Assembly: GCF_045310695.1 (NCBI RefSeq)
Contig: NZ_JBJIAA010000016.1
Coordinates: 89,323-153,322, forward strand
DNA length: 64,000 bases
From: Clostridium_S neuense
Lineage (GTDB): Bacteria; Bacillota; Clostridia; Clostridiales; Clostridiaceae
Reading direction: 5' to 3'
The notes beneath the pieces are model-generated. The model did not search any database and was not told the DNA's origin. It saw nothing but the letters and a program-made list of their open reading frames with translations. Made by a program: the position numbers and the translations under genes. Shown piece by piece: positions 35,617-44,394 of this stretch (position 1 is its first letter; each line of letters begins with the position of its first letter).

Positions 35617-36057
35617 TTAAGTTTTATAGTAGAGAGCTGTAGGGTTATAGAAACAGTGTCGTAATATGCTGACTTGAAAACTACCTGTTCCGTTTTGGGG
35701 AAAAGCATATGGACAGGCAGTATAAGGGTTAAAGTACCATAGCGAATAACCAATATTATATAGTCTATTACCAGCGAGAGCCCAGTCTGCAATATCGTAA
35801 TGTATTTGTTCTGGAGGATTTGCCCATATGGTTTGAGGATTTGCTACACCTCCTAGGTATGAACGCATGCAGTCATATTGGCCTTGTTGATAAATTATTT
35901 TTCTGATATCACCTTGACCAATTCTATGGTATTCACCAGAGGGTACTCTAACTCTATTCATAATAGAGGTTGCCACTGCTTTCATGCCGATTTCTCCTTC
36001 TCCACCAGCTTCGCATTTTATTATTCTTGCTAAAAGCTCTCTATCTGAAAAAGCCAC
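35617..36057 (-). CDS. cwlJ: Spore cortex-lytic hydrolase, CwlJ/SleB family
   Basis: RELLARIIKCEAGGEGEIGMKAVATSIMNRV with the catalytic glutamate is the start of the Hydrolase_2 domain, continuing with PSGEYHRIGQGDI and PYAFPQNGTG. There is no signal peptide or binding domain, so it is CwlJ-like (mother-cell, coat-located) rather than SleB. GTG 36057 lies 6 nt after GAGGTG; an in-frame GTG at 36066 would overlap that site. It should degrade spore cortex during germination, together with GerQ. Confidence 0.85.
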   Translation of the reverse strand: MAFSDRELLARIIKCEAGGEGEIGMKAVATSIMNRVRVPSGEYHRIGQGDIRKIIYQQGQYDCMRSYLGGVANPQTIWANPPEQIHYDIADWALAGNRLYNIGYSLWYFNPYTACPYAFPQNGTGSFQVSILRHCFYNPTALYYKT

Positions 36058-36127
36058 TCTATTCACCTCAATATTTTTACTTTCAGATTATAATATGCAA
36101 TTGAAATGAAAAAAGTTCTCTCTTTAC

Positions 36128-36156
36128 TTGAATTAAAAAAATCTATATGATATAAT
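36128..36156 (+). promoter_or_regulatory. Promoter of 6S RNA copy 2
   Basis: TTGAAT and TATAAT are separated by 17 bp, predicting a start near 36163. Confidence 0.75.
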
Positions 36157-36162
36157 ATCCCT

Positions 36163-36421
36163 CGAAGGTTAGTTCATTACCTTTAAAAAGTGAATAGTTT
36201 CTGGAATATTTGTGAGCTCTTGTCTTGAACCTACAGTTAAGTCAAGGGAGTTCAAATTTTAATGTGTATATGGACCTTCTATGAGTCCCTTAGGGCATTA
36301 AGGATATAGAAGCATTAGTGAGGACACCCACCTATCGAATGGGATAGGTGTCAATGAAAGAGCAGCGGTATTTTGGATTTTAAAATGTATTATTAGAGAG
36401 GTTGGATAAACCTCTCTTTTT
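36163..36421 (+). ncRNA. ssrS: 6S RNA (SsrS-like), copy 2
   Basis: It contains the same core as copy 1: TTTCTGGAATATTTG pairing with GCGGTATTTTGGA, the TCTTGAACCTACAG/GGGAGTTCAA hairpin, and the GACACCCACCTATC/GATAGGTGTC hairpin. The closing stem pairs with different bases from copy 1. The terminator stem (36395-36403 with 36409-36417) is followed by a T-run. It has its own promoter. Confidence 0.85.
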
Positions 36422-36515
36422 GCTAATAAAATAAAATTTATGTAGAAAATAATTGCAATTTGGTATATAATGGACCTATGGTGATAACTAATATTATTGA
36501 AGGTGGGTATGGTTT

Positions 36516-37418
36516 ATGGAGAGCAATATATTATTAGAAAGTGGAACAGGGGAAGTTGAAATACTAGAGTTTCTTATAGGTAAAAAGCATTTTGCTATTA
36601 ATATTATAAAAGTTAAAGAGGTCATTGATGTTGAAAAGGGTAGCATAACAAAATTACCAGAAGTTAATCCTTCAATTGCAGGTTTGATATTGTGTAGAAA
36701 TGAAATAATAACACTTATAGACTTAAAGTACATAATAGAAAAAGAAAAACAAGCAGATTCTTATTCAAAAGTAATAATTTGCGAATTTAATAAATTGAAG
36801 GTTGCATTTAATATAGATGCTGTTCTTGGAGTTCATAGAATAAAGTGGGAAGAAATATTAAAGCCAGATGATATTTCTACAAATTCCTTAGTTATAGGAA
36901 ATATTTTAATAGATAAAACAATTCTTTTAATGCTTGACTTTGAAAAGATTGTTACAGACATAAGTCCTCAAACTGGTATAAGTGAAGATAGAATTGTAGA
37001 TGTTGAGTATAAAGATAGATCAAATATAAAAATTGCATTAGCAGATGACTCTGCACTTATTAGAAAGCTTTTAAAAGATACACTTTATAAGGCAGGATTT
37101 AAAAATTTGAAAATGTTTGATGATGGAAAACAACTTTATGATTATTTGGAGGGCTTAGCTGATAAAAAAGGTAACAAGTTCAGTGAGGATGTTCAACTTG
37201 TTATAACGGATGTAGAAATGCCACAGATGGACGGACATACTTTGACAAGGAGAATAAAGGAAAATCCGATTTTAAGAAGTTTGCCTGTTATAATATTCTC
37301 ATCACTTATAACTGATGAACTAAAGCATAAGGGAGAAGCTGTAAAGGCTGACGCTCAGCTTAGTAAGCCAGAAGTAGGAGAGCTTATAGGCATAGTTGAC
37401 AAGCTTGCCTTAAAATAA
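36516..37418 (+). CDS. cheV: Chemotaxis protein CheV (CheW-like domain plus receiver)
   Basis: The N-terminal CheW-like domain (about residues 12-145; EFLIGKKHFAINIIKVKEVI) is followed by a receiver domain (about 168-300) with ADDSALIRKLL and the phospho-acceptor aspartate in VITDVEMPQMDG, then SSLI and LSKPE. CheV couples receptors to CheA and aids adaptation. It stands alone here, between two 6S RNA genes, with its own terminator. Confidence 0.92.
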   Translation: MESNILLESGTGEVEILEFLIGKKHFAINIIKVKEVIDVEKGSITKLPEVNPSIAGLILCRNEIITLIDLKYIIEKEKQADSYSKVIICEFNKLKVAFNIDAVLGVHRIKWEEILKPDDISTNSLVIGNILIDKTILLMLDFEKIVTDISPQTGISEDRIVDVEYKDRSNIKIALADDSALIRKLLKDTLYKAGFKNLKMFDDGKQLYDYLEGLADKKGNKFSEDVQLVITDVEMPQMDGHTLTRRIKENPILRSLPVIIFSSLITDELKHKGEAVKADAQLSKPEVGELIGIVDKLALK

Positions 37419-37425
37419 TTTATAT

Positions 37426-37461
37426 AAAAATGTACAAGATATTATTGACTTGTACATTTTT
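37426..37461 (+). terminator. Terminator of cheV
   Basis: A 13-bp perfect stem (AAAAATGTACAAG mirrored at 37449-37461) with a T-tract. Confidence 0.85.
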
Positions 37462-37472
37462 GTTTTATAGTA

Positions 37473-37500
37473 TTGATTTTATTATTAGTTATGATATAAT
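37473..37500 (+). promoter_or_regulatory. Promoter of 6S RNA copy 3
   Basis: TTGATT and TATAAT are separated by 16 bp, predicting a start near 37507. Confidence 0.75.
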
Positions 37501-37506
37501 AGGATT

Positions 37507-37762
37507 AAAGATAAATGTAATGGTTTTCTGAAGTATTTGCGAGGCTCTTGTCTTGAACCTACAGTTATTATAAGGGAATTCAATAAAGGGTTATAAATAT
37601 GTATCTTTATACGATGTATGTTTTTAATTATGCGTTGTATTCAAAGAAGATAGAGTAATTCTTGAGAGTACCCACCTATTCAATGGATAGGTGTCAATGA
37701 AAGGGCAGCGGTATTTTGGATATAATATGTTAAAAGGAAGAGGCTTATGGTCTCTTCTTTTG
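37507..37762 (+). ncRNA. ssrS: 6S RNA (SsrS-like), copy 3
   Basis: The closing stem TTTTCTGAAGTATTTGCGAG pairs with GCAGCGGTATTTTGGA, and the TCTTGAACCTACAG hairpin and TACCCACCTATTC/GGATAGGTGT hairpin are present. The closing-stem bases differ from both other copies but still pair. A terminator (stem about 37736-37758) with a T-run ends it. The 3' half is nearly identical to copy 2, so these two are the closest pair. Confidence 0.85.
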
Positions 37763-37889
37763 CTAATGTGTTTTATATTAGTAATGTAATTTTTACAAAT
37801 ATTCTTTTAAGACATGGATAAAAATTAAAATCACCCTTATATGAAAGTGCATATAATATATTAATAGCAATAAATAAGGAAGGATATTA

Positions 37890-38261
37890 GTGCCATCAAT
37901 AAGCTTTAATTTTAATGATGCTAATTTATCAGAACTAGATATTAGACTTTTAAACAATTTACTTTTTAGACTTAAAGAACAAATAGCTAATACTAGCGCA
38001 AACTGCTTTAGAATAACATATAATATTACTGCACTTTTAAGAATTTATACAAGGGAACAAATATATAACAGTTTAAATAACTTGTTTTTAATGATAATAA
38101 TTAGAAGCAATGATGGAATAAGGTGCAAAGAGAGATTGATAGTTGATATTGGATATGAAAGGGATTCTAATGAGATAGAGGTGGAATTTTCAAATGTCCA
38201 AGATTTAAAGAATAACTTTTTTATTTATAGCTCTGGTGGATGTAGTAGTAGAAGAAGATAG
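37890..38261 (+). CDS. Conserved hypothetical protein
   Basis: The 123-residue protein starts at GTG 37890 after AAGGAAGGA and ends with the odd tail CSSRRR. It appears soluble and mixed alpha/beta, with no motif I recognise. Its Asn-rich opening (SISFNFNDANLSELDIRLLN) and short length are reminiscent of small sporulation or phage-derived proteins, but this is only an impression. It is about 130 bp downstream of the third 6S RNA. Confidence 0.5.
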   Translation: MPSISFNFNDANLSELDIRLLNNLLFRLKEQIANTSANCFRITYNITALLRIYTREQIYNSLNNLFLMIIIRSNDGIRCKERLIVDIGYERDSNEIEVEFSNVQDLKNNFFIYSSGGCSSRRR

Positions 38262-38398
38262 ATAGATATGAAAAAATTATTATATATGACAATAGAAAAT
38301 TCATAATTTATATATTATGGGTTTTTTATTGTTATTGGAAAAATCATGTGATATAATTTAATTATTAACGTTTACACAAGAGGAAGTAGGGTAGATTT

Positions 38399-38986
38399 GT
38401 GAAAATATTATTGGTATCAGATGAAGAATCAAAATACATATGGGACTTTTTTCGAGAGGATAAATTTTCAGATATAGATCTTATTTTATCTTGTGGAGAT
38501 TTAAAGCAGGATTATCTTAGTTTTTTGGTAACGATGATAAAGGCACCATTATTTTATGTTCATGGTAATCATGATCATGGTTATTTGAATAGACCACCTG
38601 AAGGTTGCCAATGTATTGATGATAAGCTTATTCAATATAAAGGAATAAGAATATTGGGGCTTGGTGGAAGCATGAAGTATAATAATAGCCCTTTTGTATA
38701 TACTGAACGTGAGATGACAAAAAGAATTAAAAAGTTAAGGCTTAAATTATTTTTAAATAAAGGCTGTGATATTATAGTTACACATGCAGCACCAAAAGAT
38801 ATAAGTGATGAAAAGGATTTATGCCATGAAGGGTTCAAATGTTTTCTCGATTTTATGGATAAATATTCACCTAAATATTTTTTTCATGGACATGTTCATT
38901 TAAGCTATGGTATGAAGCCTAGAATAGTTAACTATAAGGATACTACAGTTATTAATGCCTATGATCATTATATTGTTGAGTACTAG
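38399..38986 (+). CDS. Metallophosphoesterase (calcineurin-like)
   Basis: The motifs are LSCGDLKQDYL, HGNHDHGY, VTHAAP and HGHVHLSYG, a full metal-binding set except that the first SDxH is SDEESK, so one ligand is altered. 195 residues, GTG start after GAGGAAG. Probably a soluble phosphodiesterase of unknown substrate. A strong bidirectional terminator separates it from the convergent BMP-type gene. Confidence 0.72.
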   Translation: MKILLVSDEESKYIWDFFREDKFSDIDLILSCGDLKQDYLSFLVTMIKAPLFYVHGNHDHGYLNRPPEGCQCIDDKLIQYKGIRILGLGGSMKYNNSPFVYTEREMTKRIKKLRLKLFLNKGCDIIVTHAAPKDISDEKDLCHEGFKCFLDFMDKYSPKYFFHGHVHLSYGMKPRIVNYKDTTVINAYDHYIVEY

Positions 38987-39007
38987 CGATGATATTATTG
39001 CTAAATT

Positions 39008-39044
39008 AAAAAATGTACAGAGTTTTATATTCTGTACATTTTTT
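39008..39044. terminator. Bidirectional terminator
   Basis: A 14-bp perfect stem (39008-39021 with 39031-39044) flanked by A/T-runs on both sides, between two convergent genes. Confidence 0.85.
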
Positions 39045-39045
39045 T

Positions 39046-40935
39046 TTATTCTACATATTCATCAACATCTACATTGTCAACAAACCATTTCATTGATAAA
39101 ATATCTTCTGAAGGTGCAACTTCATCCTCTTCAAGCTTTAAGTTACCTTTATTATCATAAATTGGTCCCATAAACGGAGTAAATTCATAAGTTGTAATCA
39201 TTTTTTTCATAGCTTCTACAAGTCTTTGGACTTCAATTGGCACATATTTTTTAGAATAGTATATATCCACAACACCAACATCCATACCATACCAGAAACT
39301 TATAAGCTTTGAATTAGAATTAAACATATTTAAAATAGTTCCAAAGGTATCATTTAATATATTATTTAATATTTTTTCATAATAAATTCCCCAATTCCAA
39401 ATTGGGGCTGCAAGATATTTGCTTGGGATATTTTTATCCTTATCAAAACTACAAAGCATAGAATATACACCGTATTTTTTTGTCTCATCTCTTGGAATTT
39501 TCAGATTTCTGTTAGAGATTATATCACAGCCTTTTGAAAGCAGCATTGAATCAATGTTTGTAAATTTTGCATGGCTGTTCCATTCTCTTGTCCAAGAAAC
39601 TTTTATCTTTGAATAAGGATTAACTATTTTTGCCCCAAGAGCGAAGGAATTAATCGATGCTATTACTTCAGAGGTTGGGCTCGTAGCAGAATAGCCTATT
39701 AAGTTTGTTTTAGTCATAGCTCCAGCTATAAGGCCGGTTAAAAATCTAGGTTCATAAATTCTTCCGAAATAGCAGCTCATATGCTCATAAGGCTTATCAT
39801 CTGAGCAGTTAAAAAATTTAATTTGAGGATATTCTAGAGCGCATTTTAAGGTGGCTGTCCTAAAGATAGGGCTTGTTGTAAAAATTACATTATAGCCTTC
39901 CTCAGCTAAAGCTTTTATTGAAAAATATGCATCTTCGTTTTCGGGAACATCTTCAATATATTTAGTAGATACTTGACCAGAAAGAACGTCCTCCACGTAT
40001 TGTCTTCCAAGTTCATGCCCATAAGTCCAGCCGGAGGAAGCAATAGTTCTTGCATAAACGAAGCCTACCTTTAGCTTTTTTGATGGACTTATTAAATTTG
40101 ATATGGTGGAGAGCATGCTGTTTGAACTATCTTCAGAATCTGTTTGAATTTCTACATCATCTTCTTTAAAGTGAATTAGTTCCTTCATAAATTCTTTGAT
40201 GGTTTTTGAAAGCTGAATCTCATCAATAGGTTCTTTTATACCATAAATTTTAGCGTATTCAAGAAAAGCATCTCCTGTTGTAATTGGAAGCTTTTGGCCA
40301 CCAGCATTTAAATAAACAGTTCTAAAGGTATTGTATACAAAAGAAACAAAGTGCTTATATTTGTCGTTTACTAAATCATCTTCTGGAGGTTCATAATTCT
40401 CAAGAAGCTTCCCTAGTTTTTTAAAGCTGTGCTTTTTTGTGAACCATATTGAATTTATTTTGGTTTTGTTGTAGAAATCCAGAAATTCATAATATATGCA
40501 ATTTCTTGTATTCTTCTTATCTTTTTTGGGAATTAACCTTATAATTTCTGCTGAAATTGCAAAGGCGTCAAAATATTTTAATACACTAACCCTTTTGTTA
40601 CCTTCTATTACAAAGTATTGATTTAAATACTCATAAACCTTTATTGGATGATTAATACCTTCACTCAAGTGTGAATCACAAAGTGCAACCCACTTACTGC
40701 GAAATTCAGACTTTTCTTCCATTAAAGGAAGAAAGTTTTTTGAAAAACAGACACTTCTAAGGTGAGAATAGGTTCCTATTATTTTTTTAAGAGGTATTTC
40801 GAAGATGCCTAGATCTATTGTAGCAACAATTTCTTTATTTTTTAATATTTTTTCAAGAAATGGCAGAGAACCGTTTAAGGAATAATCACTTCTACCCTTT
40901 TTTAATGCAATTTTATAGTGTTCATCTGCTGTCAT
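39046..40935 (-). CDS. Cytosolic fusion: ParB-like domain plus BMP/PnrA-type ligand-binding domain
   Basis: The N-terminal region contains a ParB-type motif (KVYEYLNQYFVIEGNKRVSV, about residues 97-116), then a linker. From about residue 285 a BMP/PnrA-like periplasmic-binding fold follows (LKVGFVYARTIASSGWTYGHELGR, AEEGYNVIFTTSP, LTGLIAGAMT). There is no signal peptide or lipobox, so the binding domain must be cytosolic, unlike normal BMP lipoproteins, which bind nucleosides outside the cell. It could be a nucleoside-sensing regulator. No transporter genes are adjacent. Confidence 0.75.
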   Translation of the reverse strand: MTADEHYKIALKKGRSDYSLNGSLPFLEKILKNKEIVATIDLGIFEIPLKKIIGTYSHLRSVCFSKNFLPLMEEKSEFRSKWVALCDSHLSEGINHPIKVYEYLNQYFVIEGNKRVSVLKYFDAFAISAEIIRLIPKKDKKNTRNCIYYEFLDFYNKTKINSIWFTKKHSFKKLGKLLENYEPPEDDLVNDKYKHFVSFVYNTFRTVYLNAGGQKLPITTGDAFLEYAKIYGIKEPIDEIQLSKTIKEFMKELIHFKEDDVEIQTDSEDSSNSMLSTISNLISPSKKLKVGFVYARTIASSGWTYGHELGRQYVEDVLSGQVSTKYIEDVPENEDAYFSIKALAEEGYNVIFTTSPIFRTATLKCALEYPQIKFFNCSDDKPYEHMSCYFGRIYEPRFLTGLIAGAMTKTNLIGYSATSPTSEVIASINSFALGAKIVNPYSKIKVSWTREWNSHAKFTNIDSMLLSKGCDIISNRNLKIPRDETKKYGVYSMLCSFDKDKNIPSKYLAAPIWNWGIYYEKILNNILNDTFGTILNMFNSNSKLISFWYGMDVGVVDIYYSKKYVPIEVQRLVEAMKKMITTYEFTPFMGPIYDNKGNLKLEEDEVAPSEDILSMKWFVDNVDVDEYVE

Positions 40936-41098
40936 AATAAAAACTACCCCCTAATATAATTTGTATACTTAATTATAATATTTTTTAATGAATTATGCCA
41001 CATGTACATGTGAATTTATATAAAAAGTACAAGAGGTTGTTTTTAAGGGGATTTTATGCTATTATAAGTACATTAGTTTTCAAACAACATACATTTGT

Positions 41099-41581
41099 TT
41101 GCAAGATAAAAACATAAAGGCGGCGATTATTATAAAAAAAAGTGGAGAGAAAAAATTTTTATTAATAGATTCATCAGTTTTGCCTGATGTGTTTGAGGAA
41201 GTAATTAAGGTTAAAGAAATGCTCAGTTCTGGAAAGGTTAAGGATATAACGGAAGCAGTGAAAAAAGTTGGACTTAGCAGAAGTACTTATTATAAATATA
41301 AAGACTATGTATTTACTGTTTCGGAAGGACTTAAAGGACATAAAGTCACAGTTTCCTTTATTATTGGACATAGAGCTGGTACACTTTCTATGGTTTTAGA
41401 TAAACTAGCAGAAAGGCATGCAAATATACTTACTATAAACCAAGGAATACCTATAAACAATACTGCAAATGTTAATATAACTTTTGATATAAGTGAATTA
41501 GACTGTACCATTGAGTCACTTTTGGATGAACTTAAGGACATAGAAAATATGTTGAAAGTTGAAATTTTAGCTATGGAATAA
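41099..41581 (+). CDS. ACT-domain regulatory protein (UPF0735/PheB-like)
   Basis: A short helical, DNA-binding-like region (DITEAVKKVGLSRSTYYKYK) is followed by an ACT domain (VSFIIGHRAGTLSMVLDKLA), which usually binds an amino acid. It is 22 bp upstream of thrB, so it may sense threonine or a related amino acid. The start is uncertain: the longest in-frame start is TTG 41099 with no clear ribosome site, and AAAGGCGG near 41116 suggests a shorter form or an unusual start. Confidence 0.72.
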   Translation: MQDKNIKAAIIIKKSGEKKFLLIDSSVLPDVFEEVIKVKEMLSSGKVKDITEAVKKVGLSRSTYYKYKDYVFTVSEGLKGHKVTVSFIIGHRAGTLSMVLDKLAERHANILTINQGIPINNTANVNITFDISELDCTIESLLDELKDIENMLKVEILAME

Positions 41582-41603
41582 AATAAAAATTGGGGTGTTT
41601 GTC

Positions 41604-42494
41604 ATGATTAGAGTTAGAGTACCAGCTACAAGTGCAAATATGGGGGCTGGCTTTGATACATTTGGTATAGCACTTAAACTTTATAACGAAATTGAAGTTG
41701 AAGAAACTAATTGTGAAAATGAGATAAAGTTGTTTGGAGATAGGTATGATGAAGATTTTAAAAATAATTTAACATACCAAAGCATTATAAAAACTTACGA
41801 ATACTGCAATACTCCGTATAATGGCTTTAAAATTGATATGTCAAAGGTTAATATACCCATGTCTAGAGGACTTGGAAGTAGTGCTGCTTGCATTGTAGGT
41901 GGGATATTTGCAGCAAACAAGCTACTTAAAGATAAATTATCTGTGGATGAAATGCTTAGGATAGCTGTAAGTATAGAGGGACACCCAGATAATGTAGCAC
42001 CTGCACTTATAGGTGGAATGGTTACAAGTATTGCTGGAAGTGAAAACGTAATACATTCAAAGGTTAATATAAAGTCAAATTTTAAATACGCGGCAATGAT
42101 TCCTAATTTTAAGGTTGGTACTTCGGATGCAAGAAAAGTTCTTCCGGAATGCTTTTCAAGAAATGATGTTGTTTTCAATATCTCAAGAGCTGCTATGCTT
42201 GTTTCTGCTTTGAATAATGGAGAAAATGAAAAACTTAGATATGCCTTTGATGACAGGCTCCACCAGCCGTATAGAAAAAAATTTATACATAATCTAGATG
42301 AAATTTTTGCTAGATCAAAAGAACTTGGTGCTTATGGTGAATTTATAAGTGGATCTGGTTCAACACTTTTATCTATAGTAGATGAGAATAATATAGATTA
42401 TTTTAAAAATATGAGTAAATTTTTAAAGGGATTAGAGAATGAATGGAAACTTTTGGAACTAACTATGGATACGGACGGAGTTTCTGAAGTGTAA
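41604..42494 (+). CDS. thrB: Homoserine kinase
   Basis: The GHMP-kinase ATP loop PMSRGLGSSAACIVGG, the N-terminal VRVPATSANMGAGFD and the C-terminal GSGSTLL motif are all present in a 296-residue protein. It phosphorylates homoserine for threonine synthesis. ATG 41604 is 8 nt after TGGGGTG. Neither thrC nor hom is next to it; only the ACT-domain gene is. Confidence 0.93.
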   Translation: MIRVRVPATSANMGAGFDTFGIALKLYNEIEVEETNCENEIKLFGDRYDEDFKNNLTYQSIIKTYEYCNTPYNGFKIDMSKVNIPMSRGLGSSAACIVGGIFAANKLLKDKLSVDEMLRIAVSIEGHPDNVAPALIGGMVTSIAGSENVIHSKVNIKSNFKYAAMIPNFKVGTSDARKVLPECFSRNDVVFNISRAAMLVSALNNGENEKLRYAFDDRLHQPYRKKFIHNLDEIFARSKELGAYGEFISGSGSTLLSIVDENNIDYFKNMSKFLKGLENEWKLLELTMDTDGVSEV

Positions 42495-42616
42495 AGAAGA
42501 ATATTTCTTTAAAATAAACACAAATTAAATTTAAAATAGTTGTAATTTTTGTATTAAAATCAATTTTGCCAACATAGTGTTTTATAGATGAATAATTTTG
42601 ATGGTGTGGAGGTAAA

Positions 42617-42838
42617 ATGGAGTATAATGATTTTGATTATGAATACGGACAAGTGCCAAACAATATGATGGGGTATGGTTATGAGACGATGCAATGTCCA
42701 TACATGAGGTATCTTTATGGTATGAACCGTAATAAGTGCCCTTTTTCAGCAGATTTTGATTTTAGAGATGCTTATGACTATAGTGCACCGCTTTTAATGC
42801 CTAGAATTGTAAGTGTAGATATTGATGAATTATTTTAA
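42617..42838 (+). CDS. Small tyrosine/methionine-rich protein
   Basis: The 73-residue protein is rich in Tyr, Asp and Met (YNDFDYEYGQVPNNMMGYGY) and has two cysteines near YM/KC. The composition resembles small spore-coat or spore-associated proteins of clostridia, but no family is recognised. A GGAGGT site precedes the ATG and a strong terminator follows, so it is a real single-gene unit. Confidence 0.55.
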   Translation: MEYNDFDYEYGQVPNNMMGYGYETMQCPYMRYLYGMNRNKCPFSADFDFRDAYDYSAPLLMPRIVSVDIDELF

Positions 42839-42856
42839 AATTATATTTTTATTGAA

Positions 42857-42894
42857 AAGATATACCTTGATTGCTGGTATATCTTAATTTTTTT
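42857..42894 (+). terminator. Terminator after the small tyrosine-rich gene
   Basis: AAGATATACC (42857-42866) pairs perfectly with GGTATATCTT (42876-42885), followed by a T-run. Confidence 0.85.
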
Positions 42895-42981
42895 GTGATT
42901 ATTTAAATTAAGTGTTTTTTGCTTTAATATAAAAGGGAAAATTGAATTTATGTAGAATTTAACTTATTAAGGGGTGACAGT

Positions 42982-43485
42982 ATGTTTGATATAGATATTA
43001 AATTCAATGATATATGTATAAAAAGTATTCAAGAAAAAGATATACATAAGTTAAAGAAATGGTTTATATCACAACATATGGACTTAAAATACTATATTGA
43101 TTTTAACGATTTATATGAGAGATTTTTAGAGTATTATATGAGCGAATGTGAATTTTTTCTTGAAATAAACAAGCATCAAAATCTTTGTGGAATACTAAAA
43201 GGAAGAATAGAATTTAAATCTAAAAATATGGTATGGATATCATGCTTTTGTGTAAATGAAGATTTCATAGATAAGGATGAGCAAAAGTTTATACTTGAAA
43301 ATATACTTAATTATTTTTGTAAAAGCTTTGGAGTGTCATGCTTTCTAACTGGTGTTGCTCAAAGTGAAAAGAATACTATAAAAATTTTGCGAGAAATTAA
43401 TTTTAAAGTAATAAGAGTTAATAAGGAGTTTTATACAAGCTATAAGAATAAAGAAGATTTACTCATACTTCAGAAGATAAATTAA
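42982..43485 (+). CDS. GNAT-like protein, diverged
   Basis: The 167-residue protein has the layout of a GNAT acetyltransferase: an N-terminal strand (IKFNDICIKSIQEKDIHKLK), a central strand with MVWISCFCVNEDF, and a C-terminal FGVSCFLTGVAQSEKN region where a residue repositions acetyl-CoA. The usual Q/RxxGxG/A motif is not clear, so activity is uncertain. ATG follows GGGGTGA. It precedes the cell-shape cluster but is separated by 80 bp. Confidence 0.55.
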   Translation: MFDIDIKFNDICIKSIQEKDIHKLKKWFISQHMDLKYYIDFNDLYERFLEYYMSECEFFLEINKHQNLCGILKGRIEFKSKNMVWISCFCVNEDFIDKDEQKFILENILNYFCKSFGVSCFLTGVAQSEKNTIKILREINFKVIRVNKEFYTSYKNKEDLLILQKIN

Positions 43486-43567
43486 ATGAATAATAATCTT
43501 CCTAAGCTAATATAAATGTAAATATAGCCAAAACAGCTAAATATAATAAAGCTTGGGAGATGAAAAA

Positions 43568-44254
43568 ATGAGGTATACAAGGTATGATTTTAAAAAGAAA
43601 AGTAATGATCATGTTTTCTTTGCTTGCGTAATTATAATATTTATATTGTCATTTTTTATAGGAACTGGAATATTTAAATTAATATTTATGAACCAAGGGA
43701 TAAAAGTTAAAGGTGATAGCTTAAGCGCTAAAACTAAAAATAGTGCTGTAGCACAAAGTGATTCAAAATACTTTATTATACAATGTGGAGTTAATGAGAA
43801 GCAGGAGAATGCTCAGACAGTATTTAGTAAACTAAGTACTATAGGTAATCCATTTATAGTCCATGAAGGTAAATACTATAAGGTTATTTACGGCATAGTT
43901 AACGAGAAAAACTATTCAAATTCAGAAAAGTTACTTAAAAATAATAGCATAGATATGAGTAGAACACCAATTTCCTTGAGTAATGATGATGAGTGTACTT
44001 CTGAAATAAGAAAGATTACTGATGCTTACCTAGAAATAGTGGATAAGCTTTCGGCTAAGGATATCAAGGATATACAAACTAAATCTATTAAACAGTGGTG
44101 TCAAAGTCTTGAAAAAGTAAATAAAAGTGATAAAAATTATGCTGTGCTTAAGGAACTTATGGATTATACTAATAAATTTCCAGATAGAATAGATAAGGGG
44201 TATATAAAAAACTTAAATTTGTTTCTATATAATGAACTAAAAAAATTAAAATGA
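43568..44254 (+). CDS. SPOR-domain membrane protein
   Basis: A basic N-terminus and one membrane helix (VIIIFILSFFIGTGIF) lead to an extracellular SPOR-type domain (YFIIQCGVNEKQENAQTVFS, ... GKYYKVIYG) of about 75 residues. SPOR domains bind denuded glycan strands and often localise proteins to division sites or forespores. A helical region follows. ATG 43568 has a GGGAGATG site. It is the first gene of the maf-mre-pbp block by position but is followed by its own terminator. Confidence 0.75.
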   Translation: MRYTRYDFKKKSNDHVFFACVIIIFILSFFIGTGIFKLIFMNQGIKVKGDSLSAKTKNSAVAQSDSKYFIIQCGVNEKQENAQTVFSKLSTIGNPFIVHEGKYYKVIYGIVNEKNYSNSEKLLKNNSIDMSRTPISLSNDDECTSEIRKITDAYLEIVDKLSAKDIKDIQTKSIKQWCQSLEKVNKSDKNYAVLKELMDYTNKFPDRIDKGYIKNLNLFLYNELKKLK

Positions 44255-44263
44255 TGCATTTTT

Positions 44264-44293
44264 AAGGAAGAACGAGTCTCTTCCTTTTATATT
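44264..44293 (+). terminator. Terminator after the SPOR gene
   Basis: AAGGAAGA (44264-44271) pairs with TCTTCCTT (44279-44286) and is followed by a T-rich stretch. Confidence 0.7.
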
Positions 44294-44394
44294 TTTTAAA
44301 ATTAATGTAAATTTTTTTGAATAATTCTTTAAATACTTGTTTAAGAATATATTAAATGATAAACTATATAAGATGTGATTAAGGTGGGGGTAAG

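Noticed and set aside
34894..37762. The three structured RNAs as riboswitches or tmRNA
   Set aside because: No downstream gene is controlled in cis in a consistent way, there is no tRNA-like end or tag ORF, and the closing-stem layout fits 6S RNA.
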